64,000 bases of DNA from Candidatus Edwardsbacteria bacterium (GTDB lineage: Bacteria > Edwardsbacteria > AC1 > EtOH8). The stretch's first letter is position 1, and the number at the start of each line of letters is the position of its first letter. Below the pieces are notes generated by a model. It was not told where the DNA came from, searched no databases, and worked only from the letters and a program-made list of their open reading frames with translations. Below are positions 48,302 through 56,975 of this stretch, piece by piece. The DNA lies in contig JAVHLB010000005.1 in assembly GCA_031082425.1 (NCBI GenBank), positions 168,001 to 232,000 on the forward strand, written 5' to 3'. Made by a program: the position numbers and the translations under genes.

Positions 48302-48966
48302 GCTGTCCCCGCTTTCTGCCTGACGGCCGCCAGCACCTGCTCCACCTGCTGTCCGATGCTCAGGGCCGAGGTGTCTATCACCAGCGAATCGGGGGTGCAG
48401 AGCAGCGGGCTATCGGCCCTCTGGCTGTCCTGGGCGTCGCGCTCGGCTATCTGCCTCTCTATATCCTCCAGTCGGCAATGGGCGCCCCTGGCTGTCAGTT
48501 CCTCCATCCGGCGCCGGGCCCGCTGGGTGATGCCGGCCTTCATGAACACCTTGACATCGGCATCGGGAAACACCACGGTGGTGATGTCCCGGCCCTCCAT
48601 CACCACCCCGCCCTGGCGGCCCATCTCCTGCTGTAGTTTGACCAGCCTTTGGCGGACCACCGAGATGGCCGAGATATCCGAGGCGGCCCGCGAAATCTCC
48701 GGGGTCCTGATATCCTGGCTGACATCCCGGCCGTCCAATATTGTCCGGATCCCGTCCGGGCCGGGCTTTTGGTCTATGGTGGTGGATTCGACCAACTTGG
48801 CCACGGCCGCACTGTCGCTCAGAGACACCTTTCCCCGAAAAGCTTTCAAAGCCATGGCCCGGTACATGGCCCCGGTATCAATATAGAGATATCCCAGCTC
48901 CCGAGCCACCAGCTTGGCGGTGGTGCTTTTGCCAGAGGCCGCCGGACCGTCAATGGCTATGACCAT
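48298..48966 (-). CDS. cmk: Cytidylate kinase
   Basis: A 222-residue kinase: P-loop IDGPAASGKSTTAK at residues 5-18, DTGAMYRAMAL nucleotide-binding site, GRDITTVVFPDADVKVFMKAG lid region, and the closing LVIDTSALS. It phosphorylates CMP and dCMP. The gene opens the cmk-plsC-ispH-rpsA run directly after hisC. Confidence 0.95.
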   Translation of the reverse strand: MVIAIDGPAASGKSTTAKLVARELGYLYIDTGAMYRAMALKAFRGKVSLSDSAAVAKLVESTTIDQKPGPDGIRTILDGRDVSQDIRTPEISRAASDISAISVVRQRLVKLQQEMGRQGGVVMEGRDITTVVFPDADVKVFMKAGITQRARRRMEELTARGAHCRLEDIERQIAERDAQDSQRADSPLLCTPDSLVIDTSALSIGQQVEQVLAAVRQKAGTA

Positions 48967-48977
48967 TCTCCTGCCCG

Positions 48978-50087
48978 CTACTGCGATCGGCGGACCTCTT
49001 TAATGACCTTTTTCAAAGCCACCACCAGCTTTTTATTCTGCTTCTCGGACCCGATGGTGACCCTCAAGGCGGTGGGCAGCCCGTAGTTCTTGACCGGCCG
49101 GATGATGATGCTTCGCTTCTGCAGGCGGGCGAAGACCTCCATCGAGTCCAGCTGGGGATCGACAAGTATGAAATTACCCTCCGACGGGACATAGGACAGC
49201 TTCATCTTCTCGAACTGGCGGTATAAATATTCCTTGCCGGCATCGTTCACCCGGCGACTGCGCTCCAGGTGCTGGACGTCGTCCAAGGCGGCCAGGCAGC
49301 CTGCCTGGGACAACAAGCTTATATTGAACGGCAGCCGGACCTTTCTTATCGAGGCGATCAAATCCGAATGGCCGATGCCATAGCCCACCCGAAGGCCAGC
49401 CAGACCGTATATCTTGGAGAAGGTGTGCAGGATGATTATATTCGAGTGATCCTTTAACAGTTCCAGGCTTCTGGGGAAATCGCTTCGGGTTATATATTCG
49501 GAATAAGCCTCATCCAATATTATGACACAGCTCCCGGGAACGGCTTTGATAAAAGCCTTGAGCTGGTCGTGGTTGATCATGGTTCCGGTGGGATTGTTGG
49601 GATTGGCGATATAGACCACCTTGGTCTGCGGAATGACCGCCCGGGCCATGGCCTCCAGATCAGGGGTATAATTCTTCAAAGGGACCTCGGTAAGGTCGGC
49701 ATCGGTCATTTTGGCCGCTATCTTGCCCATCACAAAAGATTGCTCGGCCATTACCACATGATCTTTAGGCGCCACGAAGGATTTGAATATAAATTCGATG
49801 ATATCCACCGAGCCGTTGCCGAATATCAGCTGGTTTTCGCTTACTCCCAGGTGATCGGACAGCCTCTGGCCCAGGGCATAACAGCCGTCATCGGGATACA
49901 GATTGATCTCCTTTAGCGCCTGGCGGATGGCCTTGACCGCCAGCTTTGACGGGCCCAATGGATTCTCGTTGGAGGCCAGTTTTATTATCCTGCCCTTGAG
50001 CCCCAGTTCACGGCGCACTTCTTCGATGGGCTTGCCGGGAATATAAGGGCTGATGGAACCGATATTCTCCCTGGGCTGGGGTATCAT
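48978..50087 (-). CDS. hisC: Histidinol-phosphate aminotransferase
   Basis: A 369-residue class II PLP aminotransferase. Motifs: LASNENPLGPS near 37, ANPNNPTGTMI near 157, DEAYSEYI, and the PLP lysine in TFSKIYGLAGLRVGYG (about 225). The C-terminal Arg for the phosphate/carboxylate is in RVTIGSEKQN. It converts imidazole-acetol phosphate to histidinol phosphate, and some members act on aromatic amino acids. No other his gene is near. Own promoter at 50140-50168. Confidence 0.92.
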   Translation of the reverse strand: MIPQPRENIGSISPYIPGKPIEEVRRELGLKGRIIKLASNENPLGPSKLAVKAIRQALKEINLYPDDGCYALGQRLSDHLGVSENQLIFGNGSVDIIEFIFKSFVAPKDHVVMAEQSFVMGKIAAKMTDADLTEVPLKNYTPDLEAMARAVIPQTKVVYIANPNNPTGTMINHDQLKAFIKAVPGSCVIILDEAYSEYITRSDFPRSLELLKDHSNIIILHTFSKIYGLAGLRVGYGIGHSDLIASIRKVRLPFNISLLSQAGCLAALDDVQHLERSRRVNDAGKEYLYRQFEKMKLSYVPSEGNFILVDPQLDSMEVFARLQKRSIIIRPVKNYGLPTALRVTIGSEKQNKKLVVALKKVIKEVRRSQ

Positions 50088-50139
50088 GGCATTTCTCCAA
50101 CTATAGGTTTATCAATCGGTTATAATAAAACAACTTGGT

Positions 50140-50168
50140 ATTATAGCACAGATCGGGTTTAAAATCAA
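50140..50168 (-). promoter_or_regulatory. Sigma-70-type promoter of hisC and following genes
   Basis: TTGATT (50168-50163), 17 bases, TATAAT (50145-50140). The leader is about 45 bases, with GGAG seven bases before the ATG at 50087. Confidence 0.7.
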
Positions 50169-50188
50169 GCAAAGAAAATCCATTAAAA

Positions 50189-50211
50189 AAGCCCCGCAAA
50201 ATGCAGGGCTT
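50189..50211 (-). terminator. Intrinsic terminator of crcB-DUF190
   Basis: AAGCCC(T)GCA-TTT-TGC(G)GGGCTT stem with one wobble and TTTTTTAATGG on the minus strand, 30 bases after the DUF190 stop. Confidence 0.85.
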
Positions 50212-50241
50212 GAACTGCAAAACATATATGGCGCATTGTTT

Positions 50242-50574
50242 TTAGCTGTGACGGTATTTTATCACCCGGATATCCTCCAGGGTCACCAGTCCCTCGGTTA
50301 CGTTCTGGTCGATGAAGGGCATCAGCCGGTCGATATTCTCCTTGGTATCCACCACCTCGATGACCACCGGCAGGTCCTCCGACAGGTTCAATAATTTGGC
50401 GCTGTGAAGCCGGCTGTCGGCCCCGAATCCCAGGATGCCCCTAAGGACCGTGGCCCCGGCCAGGTTCAATTCGCGGGCCTTGAGCACTATCTGTTCGTAC
50501 AAAGGCTTGCCGTTATGCTTGTCGTTTTCGCCGATAAACACCCTTAACAGCACTGCCTGCTCCGGAAGTTTCAT
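50242..50574 (-). CDS. DUF190 (PII-like) protein paired with CrcB
   Basis: A 110-residue protein of the DUF190 family, a GlnB-like ferredoxin fold: KLPEQAVLLRVFIGENDKHNGKPLYEQIVLKARELNLAGATVLRGILGFG is the family signature. These proteins commonly follow crcB genes and are thought to regulate fluoride export or bind nucleotides. Here it follows crcB by 17 bases, so the two are one unit with the TlpA gene upstream. Confidence 0.9.
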   Translation of the reverse strand: MKLPEQAVLLRVFIGENDKHNGKPLYEQIVLKARELNLAGATVLRGILGFGADSRLHSAKLLNLSEDLPVVIEVVDTKENIDRLMPFIDQNVTEGLVTLEDIRVIKYRHS

Positions 50575-50591
50575 CCGCCGATCCTCCCTGG

Positions 50592-50975
50592 TTAAAATAA
50601 TCTGATCACTGTTTTAGCGGCATATATCCCTGCCACCACCAACAATAGTCCCAATATATTGTTCAGGAGCACATTGGTCAGGCACAGCCTGATCTCGCCC
50701 TCCCGCAGCAGATTGATGGTTTCCAGGGAGTAGCTGGAGAAGGTGGTGTAGGCCCCCAAAAAACCGATGGCGATAAAGCTTCTCAGGTCGGGGGGGATCA
50801 TGGCCCGGTCGAATAATTCAAAGAACACCCCGATGGCCAGAGAGCCGGAAAGATTGACAAACAAGGTCCCCCAGGGAAATATCTCATTGACCGACAGCTG
50901 GACCAGCCGGGAAAGCCCGTAACGGGCCAAAGCCCCGGTCATGCCGCCCAGGGCGATATAGATCAAATGCTGCAC
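50592..50975 (-). CDS. crcB: Fluoride efflux channel CrcB/Fluc
   Basis: A 127-residue four-helix protein: GGMTGALARYGLSRLV near the N-terminus, NLSGSLAIGVFFELF (about 41), and the pore Phe/Thr/Ser motif GFLGAYTTFSSYSLET (about 73-88), which matches GxLGGxTTFSTFxxE. Fluc channels are dual-topology dimers that export fluoride. Only 5 bases separate it from the TlpA stop, so no room exists for a fluoride riboswitch directly before it. Confidence 0.94.
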   Translation of the reverse strand: MQHLIYIALGGMTGALARYGLSRLVQLSVNEIFPWGTLFVNLSGSLAIGVFFELFDRAMIPPDLRSFIAIGFLGAYTTFSSYSLETINLLREGEIRLCLTNVLLNNILGLLLVVAGIYAAKTVIRLF

Positions 50976-50979
50976 GGGA

Positions 50980-52233
50980 TCACTGCTTCAAAAGCTCCTC
51001 GACTTCGCGGGCCAGCATCTGATCCAGATTCTCGCGGTAGCCTATATGCCGGTATCTGATGACCCCCTGTTTGTCTATCACAAAGGTGGTGGGGATCCCG
51101 CTCACGCCGTAAACCCGGTCGATGCCGACGCCCATCATCCCGCCCTGCAAAATGACGAACTGATGACCCGACCTCTCTACGAACTGTTTCACCAACTGGT
51201 TCTTGTCCCGGCCCTCCAGGTTGATGCCCAGCACCACCAGGCCTTTCCCCTGGTATTCCAGGAAGACCTGGTCGATCAGCGGCATGGCCAGCTTGCAGGG
51301 ACCGCACCAGGTGGCCCAAAAATCAAGGATCACCACCCGGTCCCGGAACTGGGAAAGCTGATAGGGCTGGTCGTCCAGGTCCGGCAGGCTGAAGTCGGGG
51401 GCCGGCCGGCCGACTATTCTGGCGGCGTCGGCCTCATCCTCGGCCTGCTGGCGGGCCAAGGTTTTCTCCGCCGCCTGCTGCAAAATTTTGTCCAATCCTT
51501 TCAGGGTCCGGTATCTTTCCTTATAGACGGCCTCCAGCTCGGCTTTGGTCTTGGCCGGGTCCTCCAGCCGTCCGGCCAGGCTGGCGGCCAGGTTCTCTAT
51601 GGCCCCGTCCAAATCGCCCGTCCGGTATAATGCCATCCCCAAGTGATACTGGATGGTCGGGTCCTCTGCCAGTTTGAAGGCTTTCCGCAGCTCCCCCAGG
51701 GCCGAATTATATTTTCCTTTTTGGTACAGCACCCAGCCGTAGGTGTCCAGATAATTTCCCCTCTCCATCCGGAGGATGTTTTCCCAGCGTTCCCGCGACA
51801 GGCCGGCCGGCTTCTGGCCGGATGATCTCTTGTGGGCCAGGGCCGCCGCTTTTCTGGAGTATTGCTCGGCCTGTTCCAGGTTGATCCCCTGCTTGGCCCA
51901 CTCATAGGAAAGATTGTTGAGCACCTCGGCATTCTCGGGGTCCATCTTCAGAACGGACTCGAAGACCTCATACATCCTCGGCTGGTTGCCTATCTGGGCG
52001 AAACGGCCGGCCAGCATGGTATACAGCCCCAGCCGCTGTTCCCTGGTGATGAACTTCATCCCCTTGATGTCGCCCTCCGCCCGGTCAAGGCTTTCGGCCT
52101 CTCCGGCCTGGGTGATCTTTTGGGCCTGATCCAGTACCATCTCCCGCTGTTTGACGATGAAGAAGCTCAAGCCAGCCAGTGCCAGCAGACTGGACAGCAC
52201 CAGTACCCAGAATAACTTTGGAATTTTTTTCAT
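50980..52233 (-). CDS. TPR protein with C-terminal TlpA/thioredoxin domain
   Basis: A 417-residue protein. It has an N-terminal signal-anchor (LFWVLVLSSLLALAGLSFFIV) and TPR repeats (about 65-235: MYEVFESVLKMDPENAEVLNNLSYEWAKQG; YHLGMALYRTGDLDGAIENL). A TlpA-like redox domain covers about 280-417 with the active site FWATWCGPCK and the cis-Pro motif SGIPTTFVID. It should act outside the inner membrane as a thiol oxidoreductase with a client-binding TPR part. No DsbD/CcdA gene is adjacent. Confidence 0.9.
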   Translation of the reverse strand: MKKIPKLFWVLVLSSLLALAGLSFFIVKQREMVLDQAQKITQAGEAESLDRAEGDIKGMKFITREQRLGLYTMLAGRFAQIGNQPRMYEVFESVLKMDPENAEVLNNLSYEWAKQGINLEQAEQYSRKAAALAHKRSSGQKPAGLSRERWENILRMERGNYLDTYGWVLYQKGKYNSALGELRKAFKLAEDPTIQYHLGMALYRTGDLDGAIENLAASLAGRLEDPAKTKAELEAVYKERYRTLKGLDKILQQAAEKTLARQQAEDEADAARIVGRPAPDFSLPDLDDQPYQLSQFRDRVVILDFWATWCGPCKLAMPLIDQVFLEYQGKGLVVLGINLEGRDKNQLVKQFVERSGHQFVILQGGMMGVGIDRVYGVSGIPTTFVIDKQGVIRYRHIGYRENLDQMLAREVEELLKQ

Positions 52234-52266
52234 GTTTGTCCCTTTGAAACGGGTTGGCTGTTAAAA

Positions 52267-52288
52267 ATGGGCTGATCTCTCAGCCCAT
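52267..52288 (-). terminator. Intrinsic terminator of pyrG
   Basis: ATGGGCTGA-GAGA-TCAGCCCAT on the minus strand followed by TTTTTAA, 4 bases after the pyrG stop. Confidence 0.88.
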
Positions 52289-52292
52289 GAAA

Positions 52293-53912
52293 TTATTTTT
52301 TCCCGTCCCGGTATTCCTTGGTCGCTTTGATGAAATCGCGGAACAGGGGTTGTGGCTTCATGGGCCGGGACTTGAACTCGGGATGGAACTGGCATCCCAG
52401 GAACCAGGGATGGTCCTTCAGCTCCACCATCTCCACCAGCATCCCGTCCGGCGACCGGCCGCAGAACACCATGCCCTTCTCCTCCAATTTTGCCACATAG
52501 CTGTTGTTGACCTCGTAGCGGTGGCGGTGGCGTTCCGACACCTGTTCTGTCTGGTAGGCCTGATGGGCCTTGGTGCCGGGCGTGATGACGCAGGGGTAGG
52601 CCCCCAGCCGCATGGTCCCGCCCAGGTTGCTGATGTTCCTCTGTTCCGGCAGGTAGTCTATCACCGGATGCGGGGTCTTGTCGTCGAACTCGGTGGAATG
52701 GGCCTGCTTCATGCCGCAGACGTTGCGGGCAAACTCGATGGTGGCCACCTGCATCCCCAGGCAGATGCCGAAATACGGCATTTTCTTTTCCCGGGCGTGC
52801 CGGGCCGCCAGGATCTTGCCCTCGATGCCCCTTTCGCCGAAGCCGGGGCAGACCAGGATGCCGTGGCAGTTATCGAAGCGTTGGGATACATTCTCCGGGG
52901 CCAGGCTTTCGGTATCTATCCAGTCCAGGTTGACCTTGGCCCGGTTGGCGATGCCGGCATGGACGAATGATTCTATGATGCTCTTGTAGGCGTCGTGCAG
53001 GTCGACATACTTGCCGCAGATGGCCACCCGCACTTCGGATTCGGGATTCTTGTGTTTTTCGATCATCTGGCTCCAGGCGGACAGGTCCGGCTTGTGAAAA
53101 CCGGCCCCCAGCAGATGGGCCACGATCTCATCCAATCCATCGTTGTGGAATCTGAGGGCCACCTCGTAGATGCTCTCCACGTCGATGGCCTCGATCACCG
53201 ACTCGGCCGAGACGTTGCAGAACAGGCCGATCTTCTCCTTGAGCTCCTTGTCCAGGGGCTGCTCGGTCCGGCAGATGATGATGTCCGGCTGGATGCCGAT
53301 CTCCCGCAGTTTGTTGACCGAATGCTGGGTGGGCTTGGTCTTAAGCTCGCCGGAGGCGTGGATATACGGCACCAGGGTCAGGTGGATATAGGCGCAGTTC
53401 TCCCGCCCCACGTCCAGCCGGAACTGCCTGATGGCCTCGATGAACGGCAGGCTCTCGATGTCGCCCACCGTGCCGCCGATCTCGGTGATCAGCACGTCGA
53501 CGTCGCCGCTTTCGGCCAGCTTGTGGATCCGGGCCTTGATCTCGTTGGTGACGTGCGGCACCACCTGGACGGTCTTGCCCAGGTAATCGCCCCTCCGTTC
53601 CTTGGTGATGATGGATTCGTAGATCTGCCCGGAGGTCAGGTTGTTGTCCCGGGTCAGGGGCCGGTCGATGAACCTCTCGTAATGGCCCAGGTCCAGATCG
53701 GTCTCCGCCCCGTCGTCGGTGACGAACACCTCCCCGTGCTGGAAGGGGCTCATGGTCCCGGGATCGACATTCAGGTAGGGGTCGAACTTCTGGATGTTGA
53801 CCTTCAGGCCCCGGGCCTTCAGCAGGTAGCCCAGCGAGGCCGAGGCGATGCCCTTGCCCAGCGAGCTGACCACCCCGCCGGTCACAAATATGAACTTTAC
53901 TTTCTTCTTCAT
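52293..53912 (-). CDS. pyrG: CTP synthase
   Basis: A 539-residue PyrG of standard length. The N-terminal amidoligase domain begins KFIFVTGGVVSSLGKGIASASLGYLL and includes DPYLNVDPGTMSPFQHGEVFVTDDGAETDLDLGHYERF. The C-terminal glutaminase has nucleophile motif YFGICLGMQVATIEFARN and the HPEF site near the end (QFHPEFKSRP). It converts UTP to CTP using glutamine. It is followed by its own terminator. Confidence 0.97.
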   Translation of the reverse strand: MKKKVKFIFVTGGVVSSLGKGIASASLGYLLKARGLKVNIQKFDPYLNVDPGTMSPFQHGEVFVTDDGAETDLDLGHYERFIDRPLTRDNNLTSGQIYESIITKERRGDYLGKTVQVVPHVTNEIKARIHKLAESGDVDVLITEIGGTVGDIESLPFIEAIRQFRLDVGRENCAYIHLTLVPYIHASGELKTKPTQHSVNKLREIGIQPDIIICRTEQPLDKELKEKIGLFCNVSAESVIEAIDVESIYEVALRFHNDGLDEIVAHLLGAGFHKPDLSAWSQMIEKHKNPESEVRVAICGKYVDLHDAYKSIIESFVHAGIANRAKVNLDWIDTESLAPENVSQRFDNCHGILVCPGFGERGIEGKILAARHAREKKMPYFGICLGMQVATIEFARNVCGMKQAHSTEFDDKTPHPVIDYLPEQRNISNLGGTMRLGAYPCVITPGTKAHQAYQTEQVSERHRHRYEVNNSYVAKLEEKGMVFCGRSPDGMLVEMVELKDHPWFLGCQFHPEFKSRPMKPQPLFRDFIKATKEYRDGKK

Positions 53913-53949
53913 AACTCTATATGTTTCAAAATTTTATTTTTGATGACAT

Positions 53950-54100
53950 TCGTTTTGTCACCCTGAGTAATCTAACTTGCCCTGAATATTGAATGGGGGA
54001 CTGTGATCCATCCTTCAACCTGTGTTACCTCGGAGATTCCCCGGGATGACATGATTTGTCACCCTGAGAAAGCAGCAATACCAAGCAAGCCGAACGGGTG
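53950..54100. repeat. Two TTGTCACCCTGAG-type repeats in a 328-base gap
   Basis: TTGTCACCCTGAG occurs at about 53955 and 54057, with an inverted GGGATGACA between at about 54040. The gap 53913-54240 holds no gene; it contains this repeat pair, a weak promoter-like motif near 54162-54190 and the terminator below. Confidence 0.6.
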
Positions 54101-54161
54101 AACACTTGCCGCCCTATACCTTGTGCCCCGATCAAAATGATAAGCAAAATTTGAAGTATTA

Positions 54162-54190
54162 AGTTTACTTTAAAAAAAGCCCCCTGTCAA
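54162..54190 (-). promoter_or_regulatory. Possible sigma-70 promoter before pyrG
   Basis: TTGACA (54190-54185), 17 bases, TAAACT (54167-54162). The -10 box is poor (4/6) and the leader would be about 240 bases. The -35 box abuts the U-tract of the 54199-54224 terminator. Confidence 0.35.
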
Positions 54191-54198
54191 ATGAAAAA

Positions 54199-54224
54199 AG
54201 GGCGAAGTGAAGACACTTCGCCCT
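54199..54224 (-). terminator. Intrinsic terminator of the M6 peptidase gene
   Basis: AGGGCGAAGTG/CACTTCGCCCT 11-bp stem with a 4-base loop and TTTTTTC on the minus strand, 16 bases after the stop at 54241. Confidence 0.92.
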
Positions 54225-54240
54225 GGGTTTTTCCTATGAT

Positions 54241-56871
54241 CTACTGCACCACCACGAATTTCCTGGTGGCCCGGTAATTCCCGGCCTGCAGTCTGACAAA
54301 ATAGACCCCCTCGGCCACATTGGCATCGCTCCATTTCAGCGAGTAGTGACCCGGCTCCTGCAGGCCCCGGTCGAAGCTCTTGACCGTCTGGCCCAGCACA
54401 TTGTAGACCTTGATGTCCACCTGGGCGGCCCTGGGCAGCTGGTACCTGAAGTTGACCTGCCCCCGGGCCGGATTGGGCCAGGCGTTGTGCAGGGCGAAGA
54501 CTGCGGGGTTCCCGGCCTGCGGTTTGCCGCTTACCCCGGAGGCGCCCACGGTCATGGAGACCGGGATCTTCTTGGGGTTGTTGGCCAGATCGTTGCTGGC
54601 CAGGCAGACCGTGTCGCTGTAAGTGCCCAAGGATAATCCCGTAGCATTAAAGCTGAAGGTGACATTGCTATTGCCGGCCGCGGCCACTGTTCCCGAGGTG
54701 GGATCGATGGTGATCCAGTCGGCCAGCTTTTTGCCCAGCATGGCCTTAAGGTTCCAATTGTAGTCAAGTGCGTAGGTTTGCAATTCCGCCCAACCGCCGG
54801 CTTCGACCCAATCCCCCTTGCCGTCTATGGCCGGGCCGTTATCCACCGACGCCGGGAATTCGCCATTGACATGCCCCACGCTGTACCCTACCCAGTAATT
54901 GATGCCGGTCTGAAGGGTTATCGGCGAGGGTAGCTGGTAGGTGTTCCATCCGTCGGCTGTCAACGCAGTAACATCAGCGGAATATATTTCAGTAGTCGGA
55001 GAGGTGGTCCCGCCCTGCCACACTTTAACGGTCACATTGGTAATGGGCAGGATGATCAAAGCCTTTACGGCATATAGTTCATAGGTTTCGTAATAAGAAG
55101 CTAATTCGGTGCTGGTCAGCAGGATTGCGGTGGTAAAGGTTGTGCCGCCATTTCCTATGGCATCACCATTGTCAGCATTGTCGTAACTTCCAATGCCGGT
55201 ATTTAAATATGTCAGGTTCCAGTCCAGATCCATACCGCCGGTGTTGCCGATCACCAGGGTCTGGTCCAGGCTGTCGTTCTGGGGAACGTTGACATCATAA
55301 TAGGTGTGGTCCAGGGCCATGGCCGGCCCGGTGGGAGCGCCTTCCGGCTTGACGATCAGGCTGCAGGTCATGGCCGATGAGCCGGCCGGGATCTGGCGCA
55401 CCGCCACCCCGGCATGGGCGCCGCCGGTGGTGGAGGTGGCACCGTTGTAATAGCTGACCGGGTAGGCGGTGCCGGAGCTGTCGAAGCTGGCCTGGGTGCC
55501 GCTGGTCCAATAGTCGGCCGCATCGCCGTCGTTGGTGCCGGTCCAGAGTTCCGAGGAGTACCCGGGGGTGCTCATGTCCGTTTCCTCCGCGGCCACTCCG
55601 TACGGCCTGGCCACCCCGCCACTGGTGTATTTGTTATTGACCGTATTGTTGCTCAAATAGGTGCTGGTAGTATAGGTGCTGTCGATATGATAGATGGCCA
55701 AACCGCCCGGCGAGGTTGACGGCAGCAGGGAGTCCCAACGTACGCTGCTGACCGGACCCATGCCAAGTTCATAGCGGTTCTCCACCAGCCAGAACTGCTT
55801 GGTGGTATCGGTGCCCAAAAAGGCCAGCTTATAGCTGCTGTTGGCGGCGGTGGTCATTATGTTGTTGACGGTATAAAGATTGTTGGCAGTGACCAGGGTG
55901 GGGCTGGCCCAGCCCAGGAACCGCCGGCACCAGACATCCAAGGACACCGGGCGGGCATTGGTGGTGCCGTTGCCGCCCCAGGAACCGCCGGCCATCAGCG
56001 AAAATTTGCCGATGCCCGAGCCGGCGCCGTAATCGTAATTATCAGTATCATAAAGGTCGGGCAGGCCCAGGGCATGCCCGAACTCGTGGCAGAATACTCC
56101 GCAGCCGATCATCTCGGTGGTGCCGCCGTTGCCGTCGGCGTAGTTGGTCCTCTCCGGCATGATGATATATTCGTTGATCCGGACCGGATTGCCGGTGAAG
56201 GGGCTAATGTCGCCGGTGGTATAATAGGTGGCCCCACTGCCAAAGCCCGATAAATAAAAGCTGTGTGACCAGATGGCGGTGGCGCCTTCTTCTGCCCCCT
56301 TGCCGGCGTGGACCACCCACAGCACGTCTACATACCCGTCGTGGTTCTGGTCGTAGCTGGAATCGGCGAAGTTGACGAATGAATCGGCATGGGCCAGGGT
56401 CTTGATGATGAATTCGTAGGTGTTGGCTGTGGTACCACCATTAAGACCAGAACCTGCAGAATAATAGGCGACGGTGTTGTTGCTGGTGCGCCAGTTGTCG
56501 ACCGCGCCGGAACAGCTCATGGTATTGTAGGACATGTCGCGGTAGTAGTTGTTGACCGATTTGTTGTTGGTCCCGGTGTTGAACAGCATGCCCTGGAATT
56601 CGGCCTGGGTGTTGATGGCCGCCAGATCGGTGAAATAACCCATGATCACCGGATACTCCCGGCTGCCTGCGATCTTGGCATCGGAGCCTTTGATATCCCT
56701 CAGCTGAAAGATCAGGCCCCGTTCCGGACTGTCCATGCCTTTCAGGCGCATGGCCTTCAGGGCTTCGGGCTCCTGGATCCCTTCCCGGGGCGGCATGGCA
56801 AACAACAGTCCGATCGTTGATGACAGTATCGCCACGACCAAAAGTAATCGCACTATTGAGCTTTTACCCAT
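54241..56871 (-). CDS. Secreted M6-family (immune inhibitor A-like) metalloprotease with FlgD/type IX-like sorting domain
   Basis: An 876-residue protein with a signal peptide (VRLLLVVAILSSTIGLLFA). The M6 domain (about 70-520) has the zinc motif CHEFGHALGLPDLYD (about residue 262), fitting HExxHxxGxxD, and SLMAGGSWGG as the Met-turn-like segment. A beta-sandwich region follows (LDWNLTYLNTG). The last 80 residues (PNPARGQVNFRYQLPRAAQVDIKVYNVLGQTVKSF; GVYFVRLQAG) form a FlgD Ig-like/'Por secretion' C-terminal domain as used by type IX or similar secretion in FCB and candidate phyla. Monocistronic with a consensus promoter. Confidence 0.9.
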   Translation of the reverse strand: MGKSSIVRLLLVVAILSSTIGLLFAMPPREGIQEPEALKAMRLKGMDSPERGLIFQLRDIKGSDAKIAGSREYPVIMGYFTDLAAINTQAEFQGMLFNTGTNNKSVNNYYRDMSYNTMSCSGAVDNWRTSNNTVAYYSAGSGLNGGTTANTYEFIIKTLAHADSFVNFADSSYDQNHDGYVDVLWVVHAGKGAEEGATAIWSHSFYLSGFGSGATYYTTGDISPFTGNPVRINEYIIMPERTNYADGNGGTTEMIGCGVFCHEFGHALGLPDLYDTDNYDYGAGSGIGKFSLMAGGSWGGNGTTNARPVSLDVWCRRFLGWASPTLVTANNLYTVNNIMTTAANSSYKLAFLGTDTTKQFWLVENRYELGMGPVSSVRWDSLLPSTSPGGLAIYHIDSTYTTSTYLSNNTVNNKYTSGGVARPYGVAAEETDMSTPGYSSELWTGTNDGDAADYWTSGTQASFDSSGTAYPVSYYNGATSTTGGAHAGVAVRQIPAGSSAMTCSLIVKPEGAPTGPAMALDHTYYDVNVPQNDSLDQTLVIGNTGGMDLDWNLTYLNTGIGSYDNADNGDAIGNGGTTFTTAILLTSTELASYYETYELYAVKALIILPITNVTVKVWQGGTTSPTTEIYSADVTALTADGWNTYQLPSPITLQTGINYWVGYSVGHVNGEFPASVDNGPAIDGKGDWVEAGGWAELQTYALDYNWNLKAMLGKKLADWITIDPTSGTVAAAGNSNVTFSFNATGLSLGTYSDTVCLASNDLANNPKKIPVSMTVGASGVSGKPQAGNPAVFALHNAWPNPARGQVNFRYQLPRAAQVDIKVYNVLGQTVKSFDRGLQEPGHYSLKWSDANVAEGVYFVRLQAGNYRATRKFVVVQ

Positions 56872-56919
56872 GAATAGTTACCTCATTTTATATTTATGTA
56901 ATGGTTACTTCCTGAATCA

Positions 56920-56948
56920 ATTATAAACACTGAAAGGCCCAATGTCAA
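56920..56948 (-). promoter_or_regulatory. Perfect-consensus promoter of the M6 peptidase gene
   Basis: TTGACA (56948-56943), 17 bases, TATAAT (56925-56920); leader about 40 bases to the ATG at 56871. Confidence 0.88.
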
Positions 56949-56975
56949 CCCAAAGGATGAATTAAACTTTTACAT

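Noticed and set aside
50976..50979. Fluoride riboswitch before crcB
   Set aside because: Only four bases separate crcB from the preceding stop; no aptamer could fit there.
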